From: Anaerolineales bacterium
GTDB taxonomy: Bacteria; Chloroflexota; Anaerolineae; Anaerolineales; UBA11579
NCBI GenBank assembly: GCA_026129255.1
Contig: JAHCIJ010000003.1
Coordinates: forward strand, 186,001 to 250,000
Length of the DNA stretch: 64,000 bases
Direction of reading: 5' to 3'
Part shown: positions 42,582 through 51,309 of the stretch, one piece after another
Layout: each line of letters starts with the position of its first letter
Numbering within the stretch: the first letter of the stretch is position 1
The notes under the pieces: model-generated
Database searches by the model: none
What the model saw: the letters and a program-made list of their open reading frames with translations, nothing else
Told to the model about the DNA's origin: nothing
Position numbers and translations under genes: made by a program

Positions 42582-45089
42582 ATGAGTCCTTCTAAGAAAC
42601 AGGTAGACGCCTTTTGGCGCAGCGTAGTAATGATCACCATTGTTTGTGGTGTGGCCGCGCTGGCTTGGCTGCTTTCCGCCCCAAGCGAAAGCGCCAGAGC
42701 TATTCTGGGTGGCTTCTCTGCTGAACGCCTGGGGTTGGCTGCCGCCTTGTTGGCTCCTGTACTGGGCCTGTCTGCCATAGCCATCCGCTGGGGCGCCATC
42801 CGCCGCCAGCGCGAGACCTTTCTGAGGTGGTTGCAAGTTGCCAACCCCGTGGTTGTTGCCTGTAGCGCACTCCTTGTTGCTTTTGTATCTGCTGCGTTGG
42901 CGCTGCTTTCGCTTGATTATGCAATCACTCTTTTCGGCTCGCTAGCCTTATACATTCAGCGATTGCAGCCGCTGCTTGCCTACCTGGCCGTGTTGGCGGT
43001 GGCTTTTATGTTGCTATGGCTGTCTGCGCGCGATGCGTCGTTTGATGAACTGCGTAAAGACTATTCAATATTGCGGGCTAGTTGGCTGGTGTTTGCGGGG
43101 CTGGCCGGCCTTGCTCTCATCATCTTGTTGAGCCGCCTGGGTTTGGGGCACGACGCTACCCGCTGGGGCGCTCCTAATGCGCCTGTATTGATTTCGCAGG
43201 TTGCCATCGCCCTTGCCTTGGCTTTTGTTGTCCTGGCTCTTGGCAAGCGCTTTATACCTTTGAGGCAAGTGGACATAGCTCTAGCTGTGCTGATTTGGTT
43301 TATAGCCGCGGTAATGTGGCTGCAGCAACCTGTAGAGCCAACTTATTACAGCACCGCGCCGTTAGCTCCAAACGTTGAAAGTTATCCCTTATCTGATGCA
43401 TTCAATCATGATGTGATTGCGCAGAACGTGCAAATTGGCCAAGGCTTTTATTTTGGCGGTACAGTCGCCACGCGGCGGCCGCTGTATGTCATGTTTCTTA
43501 GCTTGCTTGAAACGCTGCTCGCTTCTGATTATTCAAAAGTAGTAATTGCCCAAGTGATGGTGTTGGCCCTGTTTCCTGCTGTGCTGTTTGGCCTCGCCAC
43601 CAAACTGCATAATCGTTTCTCTGGCTTGTTGCTGGCCGGGCTGGTTGTTTTCCGGGAAACCAATTCGTTGGCGCTGGGCCATCTTATCAATCTATCCCAT
43701 GCAAAACTGCTGATGGCAGATTTACCAGCTGCGTTGGGGTTGGCCGCGCTAGGCTTGTTTTCTGTGAAGTGGCTCAATAAAAGGAAGCCTGCTGAGTTTG
43801 CCAGCTTGCTGCTTGGTGGCTTTGTGGGCGCATTAATTCTCCTGCGCTCCCAGGTAATCACAGTTGCACCGGTTTTTGCGCTTTGCGCTTTGTTGGTGTG
43901 GGGGCACAAAGCCTGGCGCCCGGTGGTGCTGCTTGCGGTTGGCGCATTGTTGGTGGTTAGCCCGTGGGTGTTGCGCAACAAACTGGGTACAGGCCAGTTT
44001 GTTATTGAAGATTCGATGGCGCCGGGCTTCCTCGCAAATCGTTATAGCTATGATCCAGGAGCCACTGCGCTACCGCGCTTGGCTGGCGAGACTGAGGGAG
44101 AGTATTACGCCCGCCACATGGCCGCGGTGCGCAACTTTACGCTGCAGGACCCATTGTATGTGGCGGGTTTTGTGGCTGATAACTTTGTGCGCAACCAGAT
44201 GATAAATTTCATGACCCTGCCCACCTCGCCCGTGCTGCGCAGCTTGCAAGCACACGTGCGTGAGCTGCCCTATTGGCCCAGTTGGGATGGCGCCCTGGCG
44301 CGTGAGAGCTGGGCCATTGTAGCGGTCAACTTGGCGCTGGTGAGCATTGGCCTGGCCGCCAGCTGGCAGCGTTGGCGCTGGGCTGGGCTGGTTCCACTGT
44401 TCATCAACCTGGGGTTTACTTTTAGTCTGGCGCTGGCACGCGTGGCTGGCTGGCGCTACAACCTACCTGCGGACTGGACGGTGCTGCTGTATTACGCCAT
44501 CGGCCTGGGGCAAGTGGTGCTGTGGCTGGCGGTGTTGCTGCCTGGTAGCCAGTGGTTACTGGAATCCAAAGCCGCGCCAGAGCCTTCGCGCAACAGCACA
44601 CCCAGCACAAAAGCCTGGGTGGGTGCACTTGCGGTGCTTTTGCTGGCAGGTTTCTCCTACTCGATTATCGAAGCGCTCTCGCAGCCGCGTTACAGCAAGT
44701 TGAGCGCGGCGCAGGCTTTGGCTGCGGCTCAGCAAGTGCCAGATGCTCCGCCGCAACTGCTTGCACTACTGGAGAGCGGTCGCGTGGATGTTTTGCATGG
44801 GCGCGCTCTTTACCCAACTTTCTATGAAGCTGGCCGCGGCCTCGAGGGTGACTTTGTGCTCACCCAGCCACAAGACTACTCGCGCTTGAGCTTCTACCTG
44901 ATTGGCCCAGTACCGGCCCCTGTGCTGTTACCGCTGGCCAGCGGTGAGATTGAATTCCCCAATGCCAGCGATGTCATCGTTGTGCGCTGCAGTAGCGCAG
45001 ATACTGATGCATTTGCAGTACTCTTGACCCAGACTGGCACAATAGTGCCTTCCAGCCGTATGGCAGACGGCTGCGCGGAGACACCCTGA
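42582..45089 (+). CDS. Large polytopic membrane protein, GT-C-like
   Basis: An 835-residue protein with about eight helices in the first 260 residues, a non-membrane loop with DAFNHDVIAQNVQIGQGF and GGTVATRRPLYVMFL near 270-305, further helices to about 690, and a soluble C-terminal domain of about 130 residues. The D-x-F/acidic loop after an early helix and the positively charged RNKLGTGQFV turn resemble GT-C oligosaccharyl or mannosyl transferases. It has no recognised family. ATG 42582 was taken because the helices begin soon after. A 43-base gap separates it from the preceding gene. Confidence 0.62.
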   Translation: MSPSKKQVDAFWRSVVMITIVCGVAALAWLLSAPSESARAILGGFSAERLGLAAALLAPVLGLSAIAIRWGAIRRQRETFLRWLQVANPVVVACSALLVAFVSAALALLSLDYAITLFGSLALYIQRLQPLLAYLAVLAVAFMLLWLSARDASFDELRKDYSILRASWLVFAGLAGLALIILLSRLGLGHDATRWGAPNAPVLISQVAIALALAFVVLALGKRFIPLRQVDIALAVLIWFIAAVMWLQQPVEPTYYSTAPLAPNVESYPLSDAFNHDVIAQNVQIGQGFYFGGTVATRRPLYVMFLSLLETLLASDYSKVVIAQVMVLALFPAVLFGLATKLHNRFSGLLLAGLVVFRETNSLALGHLINLSHAKLLMADLPAALGLAALGLFSVKWLNKRKPAEFASLLLGGFVGALILLRSQVITVAPVFALCALLVWGHKAWRPVVLLAVGALLVVSPWVLRNKLGTGQFVIEDSMAPGFLANRYSYDPGATALPRLAGETEGEYYARHMAAVRNFTLQDPLYVAGFVADNFVRNQMINFMTLPTSPVLRSLQAHVRELPYWPSWDGALARESWAIVAVNLALVSIGLAASWQRWRWAGLVPLFINLGFTFSLALARVAGWRYNLPADWTVLLYYAIGLGQVVLWLAVLLPGSQWLLESKAAPEPSRNSTPSTKAWVGALAVLLLAGFSYSIIEALSQPRYSKLSAAQALAAAQQVPDAPPQLLALLESGRVDVLHGRALYPTFYEAGRGLEGDFVLTQPQDYSRLSFYLIGPVPAPVLLPLASGEIEFPNASDVIVVRCSSADTDAFAVLLTQTGTIVPSSRMADGCAETP

Positions 45090-45093
45090 CCCT

Positions 45094-46644
45094 ATGGCTA
45101 CAAAGCAAAAAAAGAAACAAGCATCCTCTCTCAATAAGACACGCGCGCTCGTTGGCCTGGCCCTGTTAGCACTCTCGTTCGTGCTGGCTTGGATCTCGAA
45201 TAGCTTTGCCTCGCTAGCAGGCTGGTGGTCCTTTGCTGGCCTGCTGGTGATCCTGGCTGGAGTGACTGCACTTGCCTGGCGCGTTCTGCAAGCGGAGAAG
45301 GCGCCGCGCTGGCTGGTTTGGCTCGCGCTCGGCGCGATAGCGTTCCGTCTGGCGCTCAGCATCCTGTGGTTGCTGGGGTTGCCTGCCTGGGGTTACGACA
45401 CGGATGTGCAGGCGGCTGGCTACGTGATGCAGGATGCCTTTAACCGCGATAGCGCCGCCTGGCAGCTCGCCCAATCCGGTGAGCCACTGTGGAAGGCCTT
45501 TGCTGGCTACAGCATTACTGACCAATACGGTGGTCTGCTGTTCCTGAGTGCAGCCATCTACAAATATCTGGCCGCGCCCAGCCATATGCCCATCCTGACC
45601 TTGCTGCCATCCGCGGCCGTCTCTGGCCTGGCCGTGGCGTTTGCCTGGGCGGCTGGCGCACGCGCCTTTGGCAAAAAAGTGGCTTGGCTCGCCGCCTGGG
45701 GGCTAGCCTTGTATCCGGAAGCCGCTCTGTTGGGCTCCTCGCAGATGCGTGAAGCGTTCACGGTGTGCTTGCTGCCCATGGTGCTGTTGGGCGTACAGCA
45801 AGTGGTGAACGGCCCGCGCCGCCTTGGATGGCAGCTGTTGCTGGTGAGCTTTGCCGCTGCCGCCTTTTTATCCTGGCCCTTCGTATCCTCTCTGCTGCTC
45901 TTCGCCGTCATCACCTGGCTGGCGCTCACCCAGTGGCAGTTGTTGCGTGATAAACGCATATGGCTGGGCCTGGGTGCGCTGGCCCTGGTGGCTGGCCTGT
46001 ATTTCTTTGTGTTCAGTTCCGTGGGCGATACCTGGTTAGTGCAGTCGGCAGATTGGCAAGTGTATGTCAGCGAGAATTCGTCTGGCTGGGTGGCGCGCCA
46101 GTTTCAGCGCATGCCTTTGTGGGCGCAAGTACCCTTCCTCGTAACCTATGGGCTGGTGCGCCCCTTGCTGCCCGCCGCCCTCACTGCGGGCGGCCCTGTA
46201 GTGTGGACGGTCATTGGGGTGTGGCGCGCAGTCGGCTGGACGGCGGTGCTGGCCTTGTTGGCCTATGCCACCTATCTCGTCTTGCGTACACACGCCTGGC
46301 TACAGCTGCCCGGTGTCTGGCTGCTGGCCAGCTGGGCAGTCAGCATCGTGGCCTCGTACCGTGGCGGCGGCGATCTATGGGATAACCCCCGCTACCGTAG
46401 CGCTTTTGCCTCTGTGCAGATATTGCTGGCAGCTTGGGCCTGGGTGCAGCAGCAGAAGGCCCAAGACCCCTGGTTGCGCCGCAGCCTGGTCTCGGCACTC
46501 ATTTTATGCGCTTGGTTCATCCCTTGGTACCTGCGCCGTTATGTCGGTTTGGAGTGGTGGCCGATCGTGGAGATCCACCACCTCGTGGGGATCGGCTTGG
46601 CAAGCTGCGCCCTGTATGTCCTCTGGGATTGGCTGCGCGCTTGA
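45094..46644 (+). CDS. Polytopic membrane protein, GT-C-like
   Basis: The 516-residue protein has a Lys-rich cytoplasmic start and about twelve helices. The first outside loop carries GYDTDVQAAGYVMQDAFNRDSAAWQ, an Asp-rich loop of the type used for catalysis by GT-C enzymes, and SSQMREAFTVCLLP follows near 210. It may transfer a lipid-linked sugar at the cell surface. The stop codon overlaps the -35 box of the promoter for the second regulator, so block A ends here. Family is not recognised beyond this. Confidence 0.62.
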   Translation: MATKQKKKQASSLNKTRALVGLALLALSFVLAWISNSFASLAGWWSFAGLLVILAGVTALAWRVLQAEKAPRWLVWLALGAIAFRLALSILWLLGLPAWGYDTDVQAAGYVMQDAFNRDSAAWQLAQSGEPLWKAFAGYSITDQYGGLLFLSAAIYKYLAAPSHMPILTLLPSAAVSGLAVAFAWAAGARAFGKKVAWLAAWGLALYPEAALLGSSQMREAFTVCLLPMVLLGVQQVVNGPRRLGWQLLLVSFAAAAFLSWPFVSSLLLFAVITWLALTQWQLLRDKRIWLGLGALALVAGLYFFVFSSVGDTWLVQSADWQVYVSENSSGWVARQFQRMPLWAQVPFLVTYGLVRPLLPAALTAGGPVVWTVIGVWRAVGWTAVLALLAYATYLVLRTHAWLQLPGVWLLASWAVSIVASYRGGGDLWDNPRYRSAFASVQILLAAWAWVQQQKAQDPWLRRSLVSALILCAWFIPWYLRRYVGLEWWPIVEIHHLVGIGLASCALYVLWDWLRA

Positions 46645-46668
46645 CCTTTGCCTTCCTGAAGTTATAAT
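46641..46668 (+). promoter_or_regulatory. Promoter of the second glycan-locus regulator
   Basis: TTGACC (46641-46646), a 16-base spacer and a consensus TATAAT (46663-46668) stand 28 bases before the ATG at 46697. An inverted repeat TTCAG-CGC-CTGAA (46668-46680) sits over the expected start of transcription and could be an operator, possibly for the regulator itself. The -35 box overlaps the stop of the preceding gene. Confidence 0.65.
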
Positions 46669-46696
46669 TCAGCGCCTGAATTTTGACATCCAACTC

Positions 46697-47203
46697 ATGG
46701 AACAACATGCCGATCCCGCGCGGGATCTTCTCCTTTTAGAGCACATCGAAACCGACCCGGATGTCACCCAGGCTTCTCTGGCTGGCCAGTTGGGTGTGGC
46801 CGTGGGCACGGTGAACTGGCACCTCAAGCGCCTGATCTCCAAGGGCTACGTCAAGGTGACCCGTGCCCAGCGCCGCAAGCTGCGCTACATCATCACGCCG
46901 CAAGGGCTCAGCCTGCGGGCGCGCCTCACGGTGGACTATGTGGAGCAATCCATGGCGCTGTACCGCCGCACGCGTGACCGCGTGCAAAGCCTGCTGGCCG
47001 AGGCGCGCGCCGCGGGCGTCAAAGCTGTGGCGCTGGAAGTGGCGCCGGGCAGCCCCAGCGATATCTTGGATATCTGCAAATTGACTTGCATGGAACAGGG
47101 GATGCTCGTAGAGTCTGAACGCCCCGTAACCGCCACGTTGCGTGTAACCGGGCACAAGGTGCATCTGATCATGGAAACCAATACCCAGGAGAGCGCGGCG
47201 TGA
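46697..47203 (+). CDS. EPS-type winged-helix (MarR-like) transcriptional regulator, copy 2
   Basis: The 168-residue paralogue of the 21.1-kb regulator. The winged helix spans about 8-80 (LLLEHIETDPDVTQASLAGQLG, recognition helix TVNWHLKRLISKGYVKVTR, wing YIITPQG), followed by a linking helix and a C-terminal extension with DILDICKLTCME, parallel to DIFRLSCLE in copy 1. ATG 46697 is chosen from the promoter position and alignment with copy 1; the open frame further left lies inside the membrane protein gene. It heads block B and overlaps the next gene by GTGA. Confidence 0.8.
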   Translation: MEQHADPARDLLLLEHIETDPDVTQASLAGQLGVAVGTVNWHLKRLISKGYVKVTRAQRRKLRYIITPQGLSLRARLTVDYVEQSMALYRRTRDRVQSLLAEARAAGVKAVALEVAPGSPSDILDICKLTCMEQGMLVESERPVTATLRVTGHKVHLIMETNTQESAA

Positions 47204-48207
47204 GCACGCAACACATCGTTGTCACCGGTGGGGCCGGTTACATCGGCTCGCTGCTCACCGGAGAGTTGTTGCAGCGTGGCCACCAGGTCACCGTGATGGA
47301 TAAGCTGCTCTTCGGCGGCGATTCGCTGGTGGCCTATTTGGCTCACCCAAATTTCAAATTCATCAAGGCCGATGTAGGCGAACCGCACACCTTCCGCCAG
47401 CTGCTGCGCACTGGCGCCCAGCCCGATGCGATCGTGCACCTGGCTGGCATCGTAGGGTTCCCCGCCTGCCAGGCGGTGGGCAAGTCTGTGGCCTGGCATT
47501 ACAACGTAGACACCACGCAGCGCGTTTTCGAACAGGCGGCCGAGATGGGCGCCAAGCGCTTTATCTTTTCTTCTTCCTACAGCAACTACGGCCAGTCCCA
47601 GGATGGGCAATTGGTTACCGAAGAGACGCCACTGCACCCACAGTCTCTGTATGCCGAAACAAAGATCGCGGCTGAGGAATACTTGCTCGGTCAAAAGGAC
47701 TCATCCTGCACACCAGTCATTTTCCGCTTTGCTACGTTGTTTGGCATTTCGCCGCGCACACGTTTTGACCTCATCGTGAACCAATTTGTGCTCGAGGCCT
47801 TCACCAAGCGCGAGCTGCTTATATACCAGCGCGGCTACTCGCGCTCTTTTGTGCATGTGCGTGACATCGTAGCAGGCATCCTGCTGGGTTTGAGCGCACC
47901 GGATGACAAAGTGCGCGGTGAAATTTTCAACCTGGGCGACGAGTCTGGCAATTACCGCAAAGATGAGATCGTGGGCCTGATCATCAAGCGTCTGCCCGAG
48001 ATCATTGTCAACTATAAAGACCTGACCTTTGGCGGAGACATGCGTGATATCAGCGTCTCCTTCGAAAAAGTGCGCCGTGTGCTGGGCTACCAAACCCGCT
48101 ACACGGTGGATGATGGCATTCGTGAGCTCTTGCATGCCCTGCAAGATGGCTTGATCAAAGACCCGCATAACCCGCGTTTCCGCAACGCGCAGTTCATTGT
48201 GCAGTAA
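47200..48207 (+). CDS. NAD-dependent epimerase/dehydratase (extended SDR)
   Basis: The 335-residue nucleotide-sugar SDR has [13 protein letters not shown] at 7-19, [20 protein letters not shown] (catalytic Ser) and YAETKIAAE (Tyr-x3-Lys), and SFVHVRDI. It belongs with GalE/RmlB-type epimerases or dehydratases, and no feature settles which. The catalytic Asp-Glu pair of 4,6-dehydratases is not obvious, so an epimerase or reductase is more likely. GTG 47200 overlaps the regulator stop. Confidence 0.8.
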   Translation: MSTQHIVVTGGAGYIGSLLTGELLQRGHQVTVMDKLLFGGDSLVAYLAHPNFKFIKADVGEPHTFRQLLRTGAQPDAIVHLAGIVGFPACQAVGKSVAWHYNVDTTQRVFEQAAEMGAKRFIFSSSYSNYGQSQDGQLVTEETPLHPQSLYAETKIAAEEYLLGQKDSSCTPVIFRFATLFGISPRTRFDLIVNQFVLEAFTKRELLIYQRGYSRSFVHVRDIVAGILLGLSAPDDKVRGEIFNLGDESGNYRKDEIVGLIIKRLPEIIVNYKDLTFGGDMRDISVSFEKVRRVLGYQTRYTVDDGIRELLHALQDGLIKDPHNPRFRNAQFIVQ

Positions 48208-48215
48208 AGGTGAAA

Positions 48216-49175
48216 ATGACTGAAGCAAATTTTTGGACAGGCAAACGTGTAACCGTCACCGGTGGCGGCGGCTTCCTCGGCTCTTTTGTAGTGGAGAAGT
48301 TGCGCCAACGTGGCGCTACAGACATCTTCATCCCGCGCAGCAAAGACTATGACTTGGTGCAACCTGAAGGCATCACCCGCATGCTGCAAGATGCCAAGCC
48401 GGATGTGCTCATTCACATTGCTGCGTTGGCCGGTGGCATTGGCCTTAACCGTGAGAAGCCGGCCGACCTGTTCTATAAGAACATCATGATGGGTATCCCC
48501 CTCATGCATCAGGCCTGGGAAACGGGCGTGGACAAGTTTGTCGCCCTCGGCACGGTGTGCGCCTATCCTAAATTTGCGCACACGCCCTTCCGCGAAGATG
48601 AATTGTGGGACGGCTACCCTGAGGAGACCAACGCTCCGTATGGCTTGGCCAAGAAGATGCTGCTGGTGCAGGCGCAAGCCTACCGCCAACAGCACGATTT
48701 CAATGCCATCTATTTGCTGCCGGTGAACCTGTACGGCCCGAAGGACAATTTCAACCCAGCCTCCTCGCATGTCATCCCGGCACTCATCCGCAAGTTTGTG
48801 GAGGCCAAGGAGAACGGCGAGCAACAGGTGGAGCTGTGGGGTGATGGCTCGCCCACGCGCGAATTCCTCTACGTAGAAGATGCCGCCGAGGGCATTGTGC
48901 TCGCCGCCGAACGCTACGATGGCGAGGAGCCGGTCAATCTGGGCTCCGGCTACGAGATCAGCATCAAAGATCTGGCCGAGCTCATCAGCCGCCTGGTGGC
49001 TTTCGAGGGTGCGCTGGTGTGGAACGAAGCCTATCCCAATGGCCAGCCGCGCCGCCTGCTGGATGTCAGCCGCGCCGAAGAGCTGTTCGGCTTCCGTGCG
49101 CGTGTGAACTTTGAAGAAGGGTTGCGCAAGACTATTGACTGGTACTTGCAGCATCGTGCCGAGCTGATCAAATGA
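48216..49175 (+). CDS. GDP-L-fucose synthase-like SDR
   Basis: The 319-residue protein resembles Fcl/WcaG 3,5-epimerase-4-reductases: [12 protein letters not shown] at 14-25, [29 protein letters not shown] and [10 protein letters not shown] with Tyr142 and Lys146, then NLYGPKDNF. No GDP-mannose 4,6-dehydratase is in the window, so a dehydratase elsewhere or another GDP/dTDP-keto sugar must supply it. ATG 48216 with an AAAGGTG ribosome site is preferred over GTG 48210 (two residues longer). It overlaps the ABC permease by ATGA. Confidence 0.83.
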   Translation: MTEANFWTGKRVTVTGGGGFLGSFVVEKLRQRGATDIFIPRSKDYDLVQPEGITRMLQDAKPDVLIHIAALAGGIGLNREKPADLFYKNIMMGIPLMHQAWETGVDKFVALGTVCAYPKFAHTPFREDELWDGYPEETNAPYGLAKKMLLVQAQAYRQQHDFNAIYLLPVNLYGPKDNFNPASSHVIPALIRKFVEAKENGEQQVELWGDGSPTREFLYVEDAAEGIVLAAERYDGEEPVNLGSGYEISIKDLAELISRLVAFEGALVWNEAYPNGQPRRLLDVSRAEELFGFRARVNFEEGLRKTIDWYLQHRAELIK

Positions 49176-50029
49176 GCAGCGTCGTAACCAAAAGCGCGCC
49201 GAGCACCAAGGTGCTCATCCGGCCGCAACGCGGCATGGTAGGGCTGAACTTCCGGGAGCTATGGAACTTCCGTGAGCTGATTGTCTTCCTCACCTGGCGT
49301 GACATTCTTGTGCGCTACAAGCAGACCCTGCTGGGCGGCGCCTGGGCCATTCTGCAGCCCTTGCTGCAGATGCTGCTGCTGAACCTGCTCTTTGGCGAAG
49401 TGGCCGGCCTGCCCACCGGCGGCGTGCCCCGCCCGCTGTTCACCTTTGCGGCGCTGCTGCCCTGGAACCTGTTTTCCAACGCAGTCAGCGATGCCAGCCG
49501 CTCGCTGGTGGCCAACCGCAACATGATCACCAAGGTCTATTTCCCGCGCATCATCGTGCCGCTGGCCAATGTGCTCAGCGGTGTGCTCGATTTCGCCGTT
49601 GCCTTCCTGATCCTGGCGGGCATGATGATCTATTACAAGTTTGCGCCGGCCAACCTGCTTCTGCTGCCGGTGTATGTGGTCATCACCCTGCTCACTGCGT
49701 TGGGTGTGGGTCTGTGGTTGGCGGCGTTGAATGTGCACTATCGTGACGTCAAGTACATCATCCCTTTCCTGACCCAATTCTGGATGTTGGCCAGCCCTAT
49801 CGCGTACGAAGCTTCCAGCATCTTTGAGCGTCTGCCCGAGCAGTGGCAGTGGCTGTATGCGCTCAACCCCCTCGTGGGCGTGGTGGAAGGTTTCCGCCAG
49901 GCGCTGCTGGGCGTGCCCGTCTATTCCGAGAACATGCTGTGGGTCTCACTGGCCTCTGCATCGGTAATGTTGGTCAGTGGCCTGATGTACTTCCGCAGCA
50001 TGGAACGTACCTTTGCGGATGTGGTCTAG
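49172..50029 (+). CDS. wzm: ABC-2 polysaccharide export permease (Wzm-type)
   Basis: The 285-residue permease has a cytoplasmic amphipathic start ([26 protein letters not shown]), about six membrane helices and the family loop [15 protein letters not shown]. With the next gene it forms a Wzm/Wzt exporter that moves lipid-linked polysaccharide to the outside. The final codon abuts the ATPase ATG. Block B therefore contains an export route separate from the MsbA-type transporter at 27.6 kb. Confidence 0.92.
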   Translation: MSSVVTKSAPSTKVLIRPQRGMVGLNFRELWNFRELIVFLTWRDILVRYKQTLLGGAWAILQPLLQMLLLNLLFGEVAGLPTGGVPRPLFTFAALLPWNLFSNAVSDASRSLVANRNMITKVYFPRIIVPLANVLSGVLDFAVAFLILAGMMIYYKFAPANLLLLPVYVVITLLTALGVGLWLAALNVHYRDVKYIIPFLTQFWMLASPIAYEASSIFERLPEQWQWLYALNPLVGVVEGFRQALLGVPVYSENMLWVSLASASVMLVSGLMYFRSMERTFADVV

Positions 50030-51304
50030 ATGAGCTACGCCATCCGTGTTGAAGGTTTGGGCAAGCAATACCGTTTGGGTGGCAGCCAGCAGGCGTATAG
50101 CACGCTGGGCGAGCGCCTGGGTGCGGCGGTCACCTGGCCGGTGCGCCTGCTCAAAGGCGAGCTGCGCGAGCGCGCCGAGAAGGTCTGGGCGCTGCGCGAT
50201 GTCACCTTTGACGTCAAGCAGGGCCAGGTATTGGGCGTGGTGGGGCGCAACGGCGCGGGCAAAAGCACGCTGCTCAAGATCCTCTCACGCGTAACGGACC
50301 CCACCACGGGCTACGCTGAGATCAACGGCCGCGTCGGCTCCCTGTTAGAAGTGGGCACCGGCTTTCACCCCGAACTCAGCGGCCGCGAGAACATCTTCCT
50401 CAACGGTGCCGTTCTCGGTATGCAGCGCCGTGAGATCGCCAAGAAGTTTGATGAAATCGTTGAATTTGCCGGCGTGGATAAATTCATTGACACAGCCGTC
50501 AAGCACTACTCCAGCGGCATGTACCTGCGCCTGGCCTTTTCTGTGGCCGCGCACCTGGAGCCCGAGATCCTGGTGGTGGACGAAGTGTTGGCGGTGGGCG
50601 ATGCCGAGTTCCAGCGCAAGTGCTTGGGCAAGATGAGCGATGTGGCCGCCGCTGGCCGCACGGTGCTGTTTGTCAGCCATAACATGTCGGCCATTCTGCG
50701 CCTTACCGAAGAGTGCATCGTGATGGAGCGCGGCCAGTTGGCCTTCCGTGCGCCCACGCGTGAAGCGGTGGACTATTACATGTCGTCCAGTTTCCAAAAG
50801 AACGGCGAGCGCAGCTGGGCTGCTGATGAAGTGCCCGCGGATGCCGCGCCGTTTGCGCCCGTGGCTCTGCGCGTCAAAGACCCCAGTGGCAACGTGGTGG
50901 AGACGGCTCAGTCTCGCCAGCCGCTGGAGATCGAATTTGAATACACGCTGGCGCAGCCCATTCAAGGTCTGCGCGTGGGTATTTACTTGCAGAGCATGCG
51001 CGGTGAGGTCATCCTCACTTCGTTTGATACCGATGACCCCGTAGCCTTTGAGAAGTACGGCACGCGTGAGGCCGGTCGCTACGTCAGCCGCGCCACCATC
51101 CCGGCTGATTTCCTAAACGAAGGCCAATACCTGCTGGGCGTGAATGCCAGCGCCTTCCGCGTGCGCCGCTATTTTTGGGATGAGCGCGCCTTGGCCTTCA
51201 CTGTGGATGCGATGGGCGCTCCCGGTATGCACTGGCCGGAGCCGCGCCAGGGTTTTGTGCGCCCCCAACTGAACTGGACCATTGACCGTGTGGGGGCCGC
51301 TTAG
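50030..51304 (+). CDS. wzt: Polysaccharide export ATPase with carbohydrate-binding tail (Wzt-type)
   Basis: The 424-residue ATPase has Walker A GRNGAGKST at 72-80, the H-subfamily signature YSSGMYLRLAF at 160-170, Walker B ILVVDEVLAVGD at 180-191 and H-loop FVSHNM. Residues about 265-424 form a beta-sandwich (ALRVKDPSGNVVETAQSRQPLEI to NWTIDRV) like the Wzt C-terminal carbohydrate-binding domain that recognises a capping group of the O-antigen. This implies that the exported chain is terminated by a modification, possibly by one of the methyltransferases here, before export. Confidence 0.92.
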   Translation: MSYAIRVEGLGKQYRLGGSQQAYSTLGERLGAAVTWPVRLLKGELRERAEKVWALRDVTFDVKQGQVLGVVGRNGAGKSTLLKILSRVTDPTTGYAEINGRVGSLLEVGTGFHPELSGRENIFLNGAVLGMQRREIAKKFDEIVEFAGVDKFIDTAVKHYSSGMYLRLAFSVAAHLEPEILVVDEVLAVGDAEFQRKCLGKMSDVAAAGRTVLFVSHNMSAILRLTEECIVMERGQLAFRAPTREAVDYYMSSSFQKNGERSWAADEVPADAAPFAPVALRVKDPSGNVVETAQSRQPLEIEFEYTLAQPIQGLRVGIYLQSMRGEVILTSFDTDDPVAFEKYGTREAGRYVSRATIPADFLNEGQYLLGVNASAFRVRRYFWDERALAFTVDAMGAPGMHWPEPRQGFVRPQLNWTIDRVGAA

Positions 51305-51309
51305 CCACA

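Noticed and set aside
48099..49154. 351-codon minus-strand frame opposite the GDP-fucose-synthase-like gene
   Set aside because: Long only because of GC bias; no recognisable protein features and no ribosome site.
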